A stretch of DNA of 44,632 bases from positions 1-44,632 of the forward strand of contig DRJK01000027.1 of NCBI GenBank assembly GCA_011052215.1. Direction: 5' to 3'. Each line of letters begins with the position of its first letter. Within the stretch, counting starts at the first letter, position 1. Shown here piece by piece: positions 12,713-22,201 of this stretch. This DNA comes from Gammaproteobacteria bacterium. GTDB lineage: Bacteria > Pseudomonadota > Gammaproteobacteria > JAADHQ01. The notes below the pieces were generated by a model. That model did not search any database. It saw only the letters and a list, made by a program, of their open reading frames with translations, and was not told where the DNA came from. The position numbers and the translations under genes are program-made.

Positions 12713-13996
12713 TCAATTTGCACCCTGTTTTGCAAGCAGGGCCGTACCGTAAGATGCCTGATGATGCGCAGGTACAATAACGGGCACCTGAAGCAGATTT
12801 TGCCTGATCTTGTTCCATGCCGGGTTGGCAGACCCGCCACCCACGGTCAGTACCCGTTTTGGGCAGGGGGCACCGAGTTCAGCCAGCAACTGGTAACCCC
12901 GGCCTTCAATGCGACTGATGCCTTCAAGCAGGCCTTGAAAAATCCGGCTGCGTTCTGCCGCATTATCCGGGATACCGTTCGGAAGCCGGGGTTGAAATCC
13001 GGGGTCAGACACAGGGAAACGCTCACCAACCCCCGGCAATGGGTAATAGTCAAGGCCGGTTTCCTGCTCCGGCTTCAGTGTGTGCATCATGCCATTCATT
13101 TCGTTGACCGTGAAAAACCGGAGTAATGCTGCACCACCACTGTTGGAGGCACCTCCGCATAGCCATTTTCCTGAAATTCGATGACTGTAGACCCCGTGCT
13201 TCCTTGAGAACACGGGTTTGTCCGAGATAACTTTCAGTACCAGGGTTGATCCCAGCGAAGTGACGGCATCGCCGGTCTCATGGGCGCCTGTTGCCAGAAA
13301 GGCCGCCGTGCTGTCGGTTGTACCGGCTACGACCCGGGTATGGTGTGAAAGACCTAGCAGGTCTGCCACTTCCGGTTTTATCAGCGCGATGGGTGTACCC
13401 GGTTCATGCACCTGTGGGAGCATACCGGTATTGATGCCGGACTGCTTTATCCAGTCCGGCCAGCACCCCGCGCCCGGGACATAGCCGAGTTTTAAACAAT
13501 TGTTTTCATCACTGTGCCCGTACTGCCCGGACAGTTTTCCAGTCAGCCAGTCGGCCTGGTGCAGGGCGTATGTCGCATCAGGGTATTTTTTACCCAGATA
13601 CATCAGCCTGGCAAGGCTTGAGCCTGCACCATAGGCGGCCGAGTCTTGCGGGATGAGGTGATCAAGATTGTCTGATTCTGCCTTGCAGCGCGTATCGTTA
13701 TACATCAGCGCAGACCCAAGCGGGTTACCAGTACGGTCTGCAAGCAACAGGGTCGAAGAGGTGCCGTCAACACAGATAGACACGACATCCCCGGCAGGGA
13801 TGCCGGACAGCGCATTCTGAAGAACCTCAATCATGGTGTCCCACCAGGTCGCCGCTTCCTGTTCGTGTCGTCCCGGCTGGTCTGGCAGCGGTGTATCGAT
13901 TTGCCCGGACGCCGCTGAAACAACCTGGTTGTCATCATTAATCACGGTGACCCTGCAGCCCGATGTTCCCAGATCGATACCTGTAAATAATGCCAC
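12713..13996 (-). CDS. FGGY-family sugar kinase, probably D-ribulose kinase
   Basis: A 427-residue FGGY kinase in the actin-like ATPase superfamily. Seen are FTGIDLGTSGCRVTVI (phosphate 1), CVDGTSSTLLL, NDTRC, WLTGKLSG, GTTDSTAAF, TSLGSTLVLK, and the C-terminal adenosine motif LTVGGGSANPAWNKI. It is shorter than xylulose or glycerol kinases (about 500). It fits the roughly 420-residue group related to cyanobacterial and plant D-ribulose kinase, for which DGTSSTLLL and LMYND are reminiscent. D-ribulose is therefore the best guess; other ketoses remain possible. It lies 39 bases after queF on the same strand. Confidence 0.82.
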   Translation of the reverse strand: MALFTGIDLGTSGCRVTVINDDNQVVSAASGQIDTPLPDQPGRHEQEAATWWDTMIEVLQNALSGIPAGDVVSICVDGTSSTLLLADRTGNPLGSALMYNDTRCKAESDNLDHLIPQDSAAYGAGSSLARLMYLGKKYPDATYALHQADWLTGKLSGQYGHSDENNCLKLGYVPGAGCWPDWIKQSGINTGMLPQVHEPGTPIALIKPEVADLLGLSHHTRVVAGTTDSTAAFLATGAHETGDAVTSLGSTLVLKVISDKPVFSRKHGVYSHRISGKWLCGGASNSGGAALLRFFTVNEMNGMMHTLKPEQETGLDYYPLPGVGERFPVSDPGFQPRLPNGIPDNAAERSRIFQGLLEGISRIEGRGYQLLAELGAPCPKRVLTVGGGSANPAWNKIRQNLLQVPVIVPAHHQASYGTALLAKQGAN

Positions 13997-14035
13997 GGGT
14001 GTTAGTCAGCTCGCATTTCCTGCCAGGACCGTGGG

Positions 14036-14425
14036 CTATGGCAGGCTCACCGGCTCGGCCGGTACCCAGCCTTCTGAGCGGTGTTCTGTGACGATACTGG
14101 TATAGATGCCACCACGGACGTTAAAATCGGCGGTAATGCGCATAAACCGGGGTGAGCAGGCATCGACGAGATCTTTTAAAATCTGATTGGTGACCGCTTC
14201 ATGGAAAGTGCCGTCGTTTCTAAATGACCAGATATACATTTTCAAGGACTTAAGTTCTATGCAGCGACTGTCAGGGATATATTCCACATTAATAGTAGCA
14301 AAGTCAGGCTGTCCTGTTTTGGGGCAAAGGCAGGTAAATTCCGGGATGTCGATCCTGATCGTGTAATCGGGTTCAAGTTTAGGATTTTCAAAGGTTTCCA
14401 GTTCTTTAGCGGGTTGTGTACTCAT
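14036..14425 (-). CDS. queF: NADPH-dependent 7-cyano-7-deazaguanine reductase
   Basis: QueF reduces preQ0 to preQ1 in queuosine biosynthesis. The 129-residue length is that of the short (YkvM, single-domain) type. The active site is [14 protein letters not shown] with thioimide-forming Cys34 and Asp41. [14 protein letters not shown] and FHE (His75, Glu76) bind substrate and NADPH. It pairs functionally with gluQ in this window, which modifies the queuosine of tRNA(Asp). Confidence 0.96.
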   Translation of the reverse strand: MSTQPAKELETFENPKLEPDYTIRIDIPEFTCLCPKTGQPDFATINVEYIPDSRCIELKSLKMYIWSFRNDGTFHEAVTNQILKDLVDACSPRFMRITADFNVRGGIYTSIVTEHRSEGWVPAEPVSLP

Positions 14426-14564
14426 TGATGTAGCATTCCTGTGTAAATAAGTCTTAGTCTTGTGGTGAAAATACTTTACACTAAACCCGTTTCATCCGAC
14501 ACTATGCGACTTAATGCAATCTTCTCCATGAACTGTAACATTAACCTGAAAACATAATAAATTC

Positions 14565-17500
14565 ATGCGTTTAAATAAAATAAAGTTAGCCGGATTCAAA
14601 TCATTTGTCGACCCGACCACGGTACACATTACCAGTAACCTGACAGGTGTTGTAGGCCCGAACGGCTGTGGAAAATCAAATATTATCGATGCAGTGCGCT
14701 GGGTTATGGGTGAAAGCTCGGCCAAGCATTTACGTGGTGAATCCATGGCAGATGTCATATTCAATGGTTCCAGCAGCAGAAAACCGGTAGGGCAGGCAAC
14801 GATAGAGCTGCTTTTTGATAATTCGGAAGGTAGCCTGGGTGGTCAATATGCCGGCTTTAATGAGATATCAATCAAAAGGCAGGTGACGCGGGATGGTCTT
14901 TCGCAGTATTACCTCAATGGTGCGCGCTGCCGCCGCCGCGATGTAACGGGTATTTTTCTGGGAACCGGGCTGGGGCCCAGAAGTTACTCGATCATCGAAC
15001 AGGGTATGATCTCGCGTCTGATCGAGGCAAAGCCTGAAGAGTTGAGAGTATTCTTTGAAGAAGCAGCTGGTATTTCGAAGTACAAGGAACGCAGGCGTGA
15101 GACAGAGACCCGGATCAGGCATACACGCGAGAACCTTGATCGACTGAATGATTTGCGTGAGGAGCTCGACAAACAGTTACAACACCTGAACCGTCAGGCA
15201 AGAACGGCTGAAAAATACAAGCATCTGAAAAAGGAAGAACGTTTAAGCAAGGCAGAACTCATTGCATTGCGATTGAAATCACTGGATGAAGAGGCAATCA
15301 AGCAACAGAAAGAGATCAGCGAGCGGGAAACAGCCCTTGAAGCTGCCAGGGCCGGGCAGCAGTCTATAGAAACCGCCATGGTTAAAGAGCGCGATACATA
15401 TACTGATGCGACCGACGTGTTTAACCAGATTCAAACCCGGTACTATGGTCTGGGCAGTGATATTGCCCGCGATGAGCAGGCCATCCAGTATGCGCGTGAA
15501 ATGCGTCGTAACCAACAGAGTAATCTGGAACAGATCGACAGTAGCTGGAAGGATATCAGGCAACATATCGAAGTAGATGAAAAACAGATCGCTGATCTGA
15601 ATGAAGAGCTCAGGCAACTGGGCCCACAACTGGATGAGACAAGAAGTGAAAGCGGCCAGTCCAGTGAAGCCTTGTCCAATGCAGATGAGTTAATGCTTCG
15701 ATGGCAAAAGGAATGGGATGAATTTAATCAGAAATCATCCGTACCTTCGGAAGAGGCACAGGTTCAGCGAACCAGAATCGAACATCTGGAGAGTCAGATT
15801 GTTCAGGGTCAGCAACGACAGGAACGCATACTGGCACAATTAAAGGAAGTGGATGTCGAGCAATTCAATGATGATATCTCGGAACTTGAAAAGGAAAATA
15901 CGGAAAGATCCGGAAACCTCGAGCAACAACAGGCTCGCCTGGATAATACAAAAGAGCAGATCTTTCAGTTGCGCACACACAATGAGGGCCTGGCACAGGA
16001 TACAGATGATGTCAGAGGCAGATTACAAAACCTTCAGGGAAGATTGAGTTCACTTGAAGCCTTGCAGCAGTCAGCGCTGGGACAGTCTGATGACAAAGTC
16101 ACACAATGGCTGGAAGATCATAACCTGAAGGATGCCCCAAGACTCGTTCAGAAACTGGAAGTCGAGAATGGATGGGAGACAGCAGTTGAAACCGTAATGG
16201 GTCTGAACCTTGAGGCCGTTTGTATTGATGATTTCAATTCTGTAGCAGATTTGCTGGATAATCTTGATGAAGGATCGGTTGCTTTCTTTGATAAACAGAC
16301 AGCCCGGGGCGCAGGAGCTGGAAACAGTTTTGCCAATCCGCTGTCAGACTACGTCAAGTCTCCCTGGCCACTGGAGTCACTCCTGTCGGGTGTTTATGCC
16401 GTTGCAGACATAACACAGGCACTCACGGTCAGGGACAGGTTGAAGGAACACGAGTCAGTGATTACCCCAAAAGGGGTATGGCTTGGCAAGTCCTGGGCCA
16501 GATTAATCAGAGGGGATGGTGAACGGTCAGGGGTCATTGCCAGAGAACAGGAAATCAAAAATCTGGTTGTCGAGACCGGCGGGCTTGAATCCAGCCTCGC
16601 TGAACTGCAAGCTCGTCTGGATAATGACGTAAAAAGACAACGCGAATTTGAAGAAGACAGAGAAGTTCAGCAGCAGGAATTGAATCAGGCACTCCGTGAG
16701 CAATCTGATACCCAGTCCAGATTGAATACAATGTTGTCCAGGCTGGAACATGTTAAAACAAGACGGCAGACACTCCTGAGTGAACAGCAGGAAATCCAGA
16801 AACAGATAAGTGCAGACGGTGAAATTCTGAAGGCCGCACGCCGCCAGCTAAACACGGCACTGGAGAGTATTAATCTGTTTTCAGTTGAAAGAGAATCGCT
16901 TGCCAGCAAACGGGATACCCTGAAGCAGGAACTGGAAATCCTGCGACAAAAAGCAAAAGAAAATCAGGACAAGGTACATGGACTCGAGCTTCAACACCAG
17001 GCCAGGAGTAACCAGCTATCATCAACCGAACAAAACCTGTCGCGCATGCAGACACAGATAGAGACACTTGGGCACAAACGGGAAGAATTGTTGTCAACAC
17101 TTGAAAACAGTCTTGAACCAATACGTGAGCAGGAAGCGCGCCTCGAAAAATTATTGGGTCAGCGGGTTCAGGTTGAAGAAGAACTCTCGGCTGCACGTAA
17201 ACGCCTGGAAGATATTGATTCATTAATCCGCAAGCTTGAAGGCGATCGACATGAAGCGGAAGACAGGGTACAGGATGTGCGTGGTACTCTTGAGCAGGCG
17301 AAAATGGTCTGGCAGGAATTCAATATCAGGGCAAAAACGCTCAAGGAACAACTGGATGAAACCGGATTTGAACTGAAGTCCTTGCTTGATGCTCTTGATG
17401 AAAATGCATCTGTCGAAAGCTGGCAGGAGCAAGTGGACAAACTGGAACGCAGGATCCAGCGTCTGGGTCCAATCAACCTTGCAGCAATAGATGAATTTGC

Positions 17501-18077
17501 CGAACAGTCAGAACGCAAGGAATATCTGGATACACAATATGTTGACGTCACCTCGGCCCTGGATACGCTTGAAAATGCAATTCGTAGAATCGACAAGGAA
17601 ACCAGAACACGATTCAAGGAAACATATGACAAGGTTAACAGTGGGCTGCAAAAGCTTTTCCCTCGCGTCTTCGGGGGTGGTCATGCCTATCTTGAATTGA
17701 CCGGTGATGACTTGCTCGATACCGGTGTCACTGTCATGGCACGTCCCCCCGGCAAGCGCAACAGTTCTATTCATATGTTATCCGGTGGTGAGAAAGCATT
17801 AACCGCAGTTGCACTTGTTTTTGCAATATTCGAACTGAACCCGGCCCCTTTCTGTATGCTGGATGAGGTGGATGCACCACTGGACGATGCCAATGTGGGC
17901 CGGTTTTGTGAGCTGGTGAAAGAAATGTCTGAAACAATCCAGTTTATTTTTATTACGCATAATAAAGTGACCATGGCCATGTCCAACCAGCTCTCCGGTG
18001 TCACTATGCATGAACCCGGTGTGTCACGAATGGTGTCGGTGGATGTTGAAGAGGCAGTCAAGCTGGCCGCCATGTAA
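14565..18077 (+). CDS. smc: SMC chromosome condensation ATPase
   Basis: SMC is the ATPase of the bacterial condensin that, with ScpA and ScpB (both in this window), compacts and segregates chromosomes. The 1170 residues show Walker A GPNGCGKSNIIDAVRW near residue 32, two very long coiled coils (about 170-500 and 670-1000), and a globular hinge at about 510-650. The C-terminal signature is LSGGEKALTA and Walker B is FCMLDEVDAPLDDANV. The start MRLNKIKLAGFKSFVDPT is standard. The ATG follows an AT-rich stretch without a strong ribosome binding site. zipA follows after 44 bases, a common smc-zipA-ligA order. Confidence 0.98.
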   Translation: MRLNKIKLAGFKSFVDPTTVHITSNLTGVVGPNGCGKSNIIDAVRWVMGESSAKHLRGESMADVIFNGSSSRKPVGQATIELLFDNSEGSLGGQYAGFNEISIKRQVTRDGLSQYYLNGARCRRRDVTGIFLGTGLGPRSYSIIEQGMISRLIEAKPEELRVFFEEAAGISKYKERRRETETRIRHTRENLDRLNDLREELDKQLQHLNRQARTAEKYKHLKKEERLSKAELIALRLKSLDEEAIKQQKEISERETALEAARAGQQSIETAMVKERDTYTDATDVFNQIQTRYYGLGSDIARDEQAIQYAREMRRNQQSNLEQIDSSWKDIRQHIEVDEKQIADLNEELRQLGPQLDETRSESGQSSEALSNADELMLRWQKEWDEFNQKSSVPSEEAQVQRTRIEHLESQIVQGQQRQERILAQLKEVDVEQFNDDISELEKENTERSGNLEQQQARLDNTKEQIFQLRTHNEGLAQDTDDVRGRLQNLQGRLSSLEALQQSALGQSDDKVTQWLEDHNLKDAPRLVQKLEVENGWETAVETVMGLNLEAVCIDDFNSVADLLDNLDEGSVAFFDKQTARGAGAGNSFANPLSDYVKSPWPLESLLSGVYAVADITQALTVRDRLKEHESVITPKGVWLGKSWARLIRGDGERSGVIAREQEIKNLVVETGGLESSLAELQARLDNDVKRQREFEEDREVQQQELNQALREQSDTQSRLNTMLSRLEHVKTRRQTLLSEQQEIQKQISADGEILKAARRQLNTALESINLFSVERESLASKRDTLKQELEILRQKAKENQDKVHGLELQHQARSNQLSSTEQNLSRMQTQIETLGHKREELLSTLENSLEPIREQEARLEKLLGQRVQVEEELSAARKRLEDIDSLIRKLEGDRHEAEDRVQDVRGTLEQAKMVWQEFNIRAKTLKEQLDETGFELKSLLDALDENASVESWQEQVDKLERRIQRLGPINLAAIDEFAEQSERKEYLDTQYVDVTSALDTLENAIRRIDKETRTRFKETYDKVNSGLQKLFPRVFGGGHAYLELTGDDLLDTGVTVMARPPGKRNSSIHMLSGGEKALTAVALVFAIFELNPAPFCMLDEVDAPLDDANVGRFCELVKEMSETIQFIFITHNKVTMAMSNQLSGVTMHEPGVSRMVSVDVEEAVKLAAM

Positions 18078-18121
18078 AAGAGAAGCATGGGCAGGTTGGC
18101 AGATAATGGAAGAGTAAACTC

Positions 18122-18832
18122 ATGGATACCTTGAGATGGGGGTTGCTGCTGACCGGAGTAATAGTATTTTTACTGATATACCTGTTCAGTCGTAGTAAAT
18201 TTTCCGCAAAAAGAGAACGCCCGGTAGACCGGTTTTCATCCGACGTTGTTATAGACGAGGAATTCGGGGTTGCCAATGTTGATGACGATCCACGTACACT
18301 CGATACACTTGCCAGAAACATACAGCTGGATGCCGGTAATCAGGTGGATGACAGGTTATCTGACAAGCAGTCAGACAATATAACCGGTTCCGATAAAGAA
18401 AAGCTGATCGGTTTCTATCTGGTTGAAAAAGAAGGCAACATGTTGAACGGGGCAGACATTATCGATGCGCTGGAGAAGGTCGGCCTCAGGTATGGAGATA
18501 TGAAAATATTTCATTACTACGGAGTTGATCAACAGAAAACAACCCGGCCTGTTTTCAGTGTAGCCAGCCTTGTAGAACCGGGCTGGTTTGACCTCATATC
18601 AATCAACAGCATGACAACGCCAGGTTTGACACTATTTATGAACCTGCCAGGCCCGCTTGGTTCGGTGGCGGCCTTTGATGGACTGCTGTCAGTTATTAGC
18701 CAGTTGAAGAGCCTGTTACCCGTAACGCTGAAGGACAGACAGCACAATAATGTATCCAATCAGATACTGACTCATATGCGTGAAGAGGTTGTTGAATTTG
18801 ATCGTATGAGAGCTATTCAGGGAAAGGGGTGA
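18122..18832 (+). CDS. zipA: Cell division protein ZipA
   Basis: ZipA anchors FtsZ to the inner membrane at the division site. The 236-residue protein has an N-terminal membrane segment (about residues 5-24, WGLLLTGVIVFLLIYLFSR) and a variable charged linker to about residue 95. The FtsZ-binding domain follows: KLIGFYLVEKEGNMLNGADI, GLRYGDMKIFHYYG, FSVASLVEPGWFDL. It is shorter than E. coli ZipA (328) because the linker is short. Position between smc and ligA supports the call. Confidence 0.95.
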   Translation: MDTLRWGLLLTGVIVFLLIYLFSRSKFSAKRERPVDRFSSDVVIDEEFGVANVDDDPRTLDTLARNIQLDAGNQVDDRLSDKQSDNITGSDKEKLIGFYLVEKEGNMLNGADIIDALEKVGLRYGDMKIFHYYGVDQQKTTRPVFSVASLVEPGWFDLISINSMTTPGLTLFMNLPGPLGSVAAFDGLLSVISQLKSLLPVTLKDRQHNNVSNQILTHMREEVVEFDRMRAIQGKG

Positions 18833-18920
18833 TCCCGTCGACCCGTCGGATTCGGGATGGTCTTGATGTGGTAAAATGTTAGCCCGTTTTATTACTTTTT
18901 ATTCTTGATATAATTATAAC

Positions 18921-18992
18921 CAGGTAAACCATCGCCACAGGCGGTGAGGTACAAAGAGGCTCTGCCGTTACGGCATGTAAAGAGATAGCTGC
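18921..18992 (+). ncRNA. Candidate structured RNA (riboswitch-like), unassigned
   Basis: A 7-bp stem CATCGCC-ACA-GGCGGTG (18930-18946) is followed by AGGTACAAAGAGGC. A second stem then has outer CTCT/AGAG and inner TGCCG-TTA-CGGCA (18962-18974), and ends ATAGCTG. The order GGTAAACC - hairpin - ACAAAG - hairpin - ATAGC vaguely recalls GEMM (c-di-GMP-I) RNAs. However, the GAAA tetraloop and a convincing closing P1 stem are missing, so I do not name a class. Confidence 0.35.
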
Positions 18993-18994
18993 AA

Positions 18995-19105
18995 ATGGAC
19001 GCAAATATTGATAATGTTTATTTGTGTTCATACGTGGCCAATCAAGGTTTTAAGAAATATAATAATGGCAAGTATTTGCGGCTAATGAGTTTTAATGGTT
19101 TTTAA
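18995..19105 (+). CDS. Possible 36-residue small ORF after the structured leader
   Basis: ATG at 18995 opens a 36-codon frame (MDANIDNVYLCSYVANQGFK...) ending TAA 19103-19105. AAGAGAT lies about 13 bases upstream, too far for a good ribosome binding site. There is no recognised homology. It could be a leader peptide or chance. Confidence 0.2.
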   Translation: MDANIDNVYLCSYVANQGFKKYNNGKYLRLMSFNGF

Positions 19106-19162
19106 TATTTACTTTCATCTGCGGCTGGATTATGGGTTTGAACAGTATAATGAGATACATAA

Positions 19163-21241
<2,079 letters not shown>

Positions 21242-21242
21242 T

Positions 21243-22193
21243 ATGGTTGGCACGATAAAATATCTGTGTCTGGCTATTTTATTCGTTTTGCCGAATGTGA
21301 CTCATGCGGCAAAGTGCCTTTATGTTTCATCCTACCATCAAGGCTATGAGTGGAATGATGGAATAGAAAAGGGCCTGGAAAAAGAGTTGGCCGGGCGATG
21401 CGAGCTAAAAAAGATTTATCTTGATACCAAACGAAACCCGAAAAAAGAATGGGCGAGATGGAAGGCCAAACAGGCATACCAGGTTATTACAGAATATAAA
21501 CCTGATGTTGTTATCGTTTCTGATGATAATGCATCGCGTTATCTTGTTATGCCTTATTTAAAAAACAAGGATATTCCTGTTGTCTTTTGCGGGCTGAACT
21601 GGAGCATGAAAGAATATGGATATCCATACAAAAATATAACCGGTATGATTGAGATAGCACCGATCAAACCACTTATCAAGGAACTAAAATTATTAAGTCG
21701 AAAACCCGGGAGAGGTCTGTATTTATCCAGTGATGTTATAACCGAACACAAGGATTACAGTTATTATAAAAAAGTTTTTTCCAAAAATGGCATCAAGCTC
21801 GATGCGGTTTTCGTCAGAAGCTTCAGGCGATGGATTAGCGAATTCAGAAAGGCCCAGCGTTACGATTTTGTTTTTCTCGGCAACAATGCGGGGATTAACG
21901 ACTGGTATAAACCCGAAGCAATCAGAATTGTAAATAAATATACAAAAAAGGTGGGGGTAACAACCTATAAATGGATGCTTCCTTATGTTTCTCTGGCCCT
22001 GACCAAAATACCCGAGGAACAGGGAGAATGGTCAGCCAGGGCGGCATTGTCTATTCTGGATGGAATGAGCCCGTCACAAATTCCGATCGTTTACAACAGG
22101 TACTGGGATATATGGATTAACCTGTCATTAATCAGAAGAATAAAACTGAAACTCCCTTATGCCTTATATAAAAGGGCCAAGCAGTATCGTTAG
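21243..22193 (+). CDS. Periplasmic ABC-type substrate-binding protein, sensor partner
   Basis: A 316-residue exported protein with a signal peptide (KYLCLAILFVLPNVTHA, cleavage about residue 22). It looks like the ABC_sub_bind/periplasmic-binding-protein fold: CLYVSSYHQGYEWNDGIEKG, VVIVSDDNASRYLVMPYL, IPVVFCGLNW and YDFVFLGNNAGINDW. No permease or ATPase gene is nearby. Instead it begins one base after ligA and ends eight bases before a CHASE-GGDEF-EAL protein. It is therefore probably the ligand sensor for that enzyme rather than a transporter component. Ligand unknown. Confidence 0.75.
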   Translation: MVGTIKYLCLAILFVLPNVTHAAKCLYVSSYHQGYEWNDGIEKGLEKELAGRCELKKIYLDTKRNPKKEWARWKAKQAYQVITEYKPDVVIVSDDNASRYLVMPYLKNKDIPVVFCGLNWSMKEYGYPYKNITGMIEIAPIKPLIKELKLLSRKPGRGLYLSSDVITEHKDYSYYKKVFSKNGIKLDAVFVRSFRRWISEFRKAQRYDFVFLGNNAGINDWYKPEAIRIVNKYTKKVGVTTYKWMLPYVSLALTKIPEEQGEWSARAALSILDGMSPSQIPIVYNRYWDIWINLSLIRRIKLKLPYALYKRAKQYR

Positions 22194-22201
22194 GAATGGT
22201 T

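Noticed and set aside
18921-18992. Firm call of a c-di-GMP-I riboswitch
   Set aside because: Similarity is limited to the order of short motifs; the GAAA loop, its receptor and the P1 helix are not convincing, so it is listed only as an unassigned structured RNA.
21243-22193. Annotating the periplasmic protein as part of an ABC importer
   Set aside because: No permease or ATPase is adjacent; the only ABC genes in the window (42076-44349) are an exporter pair 20 kb away.
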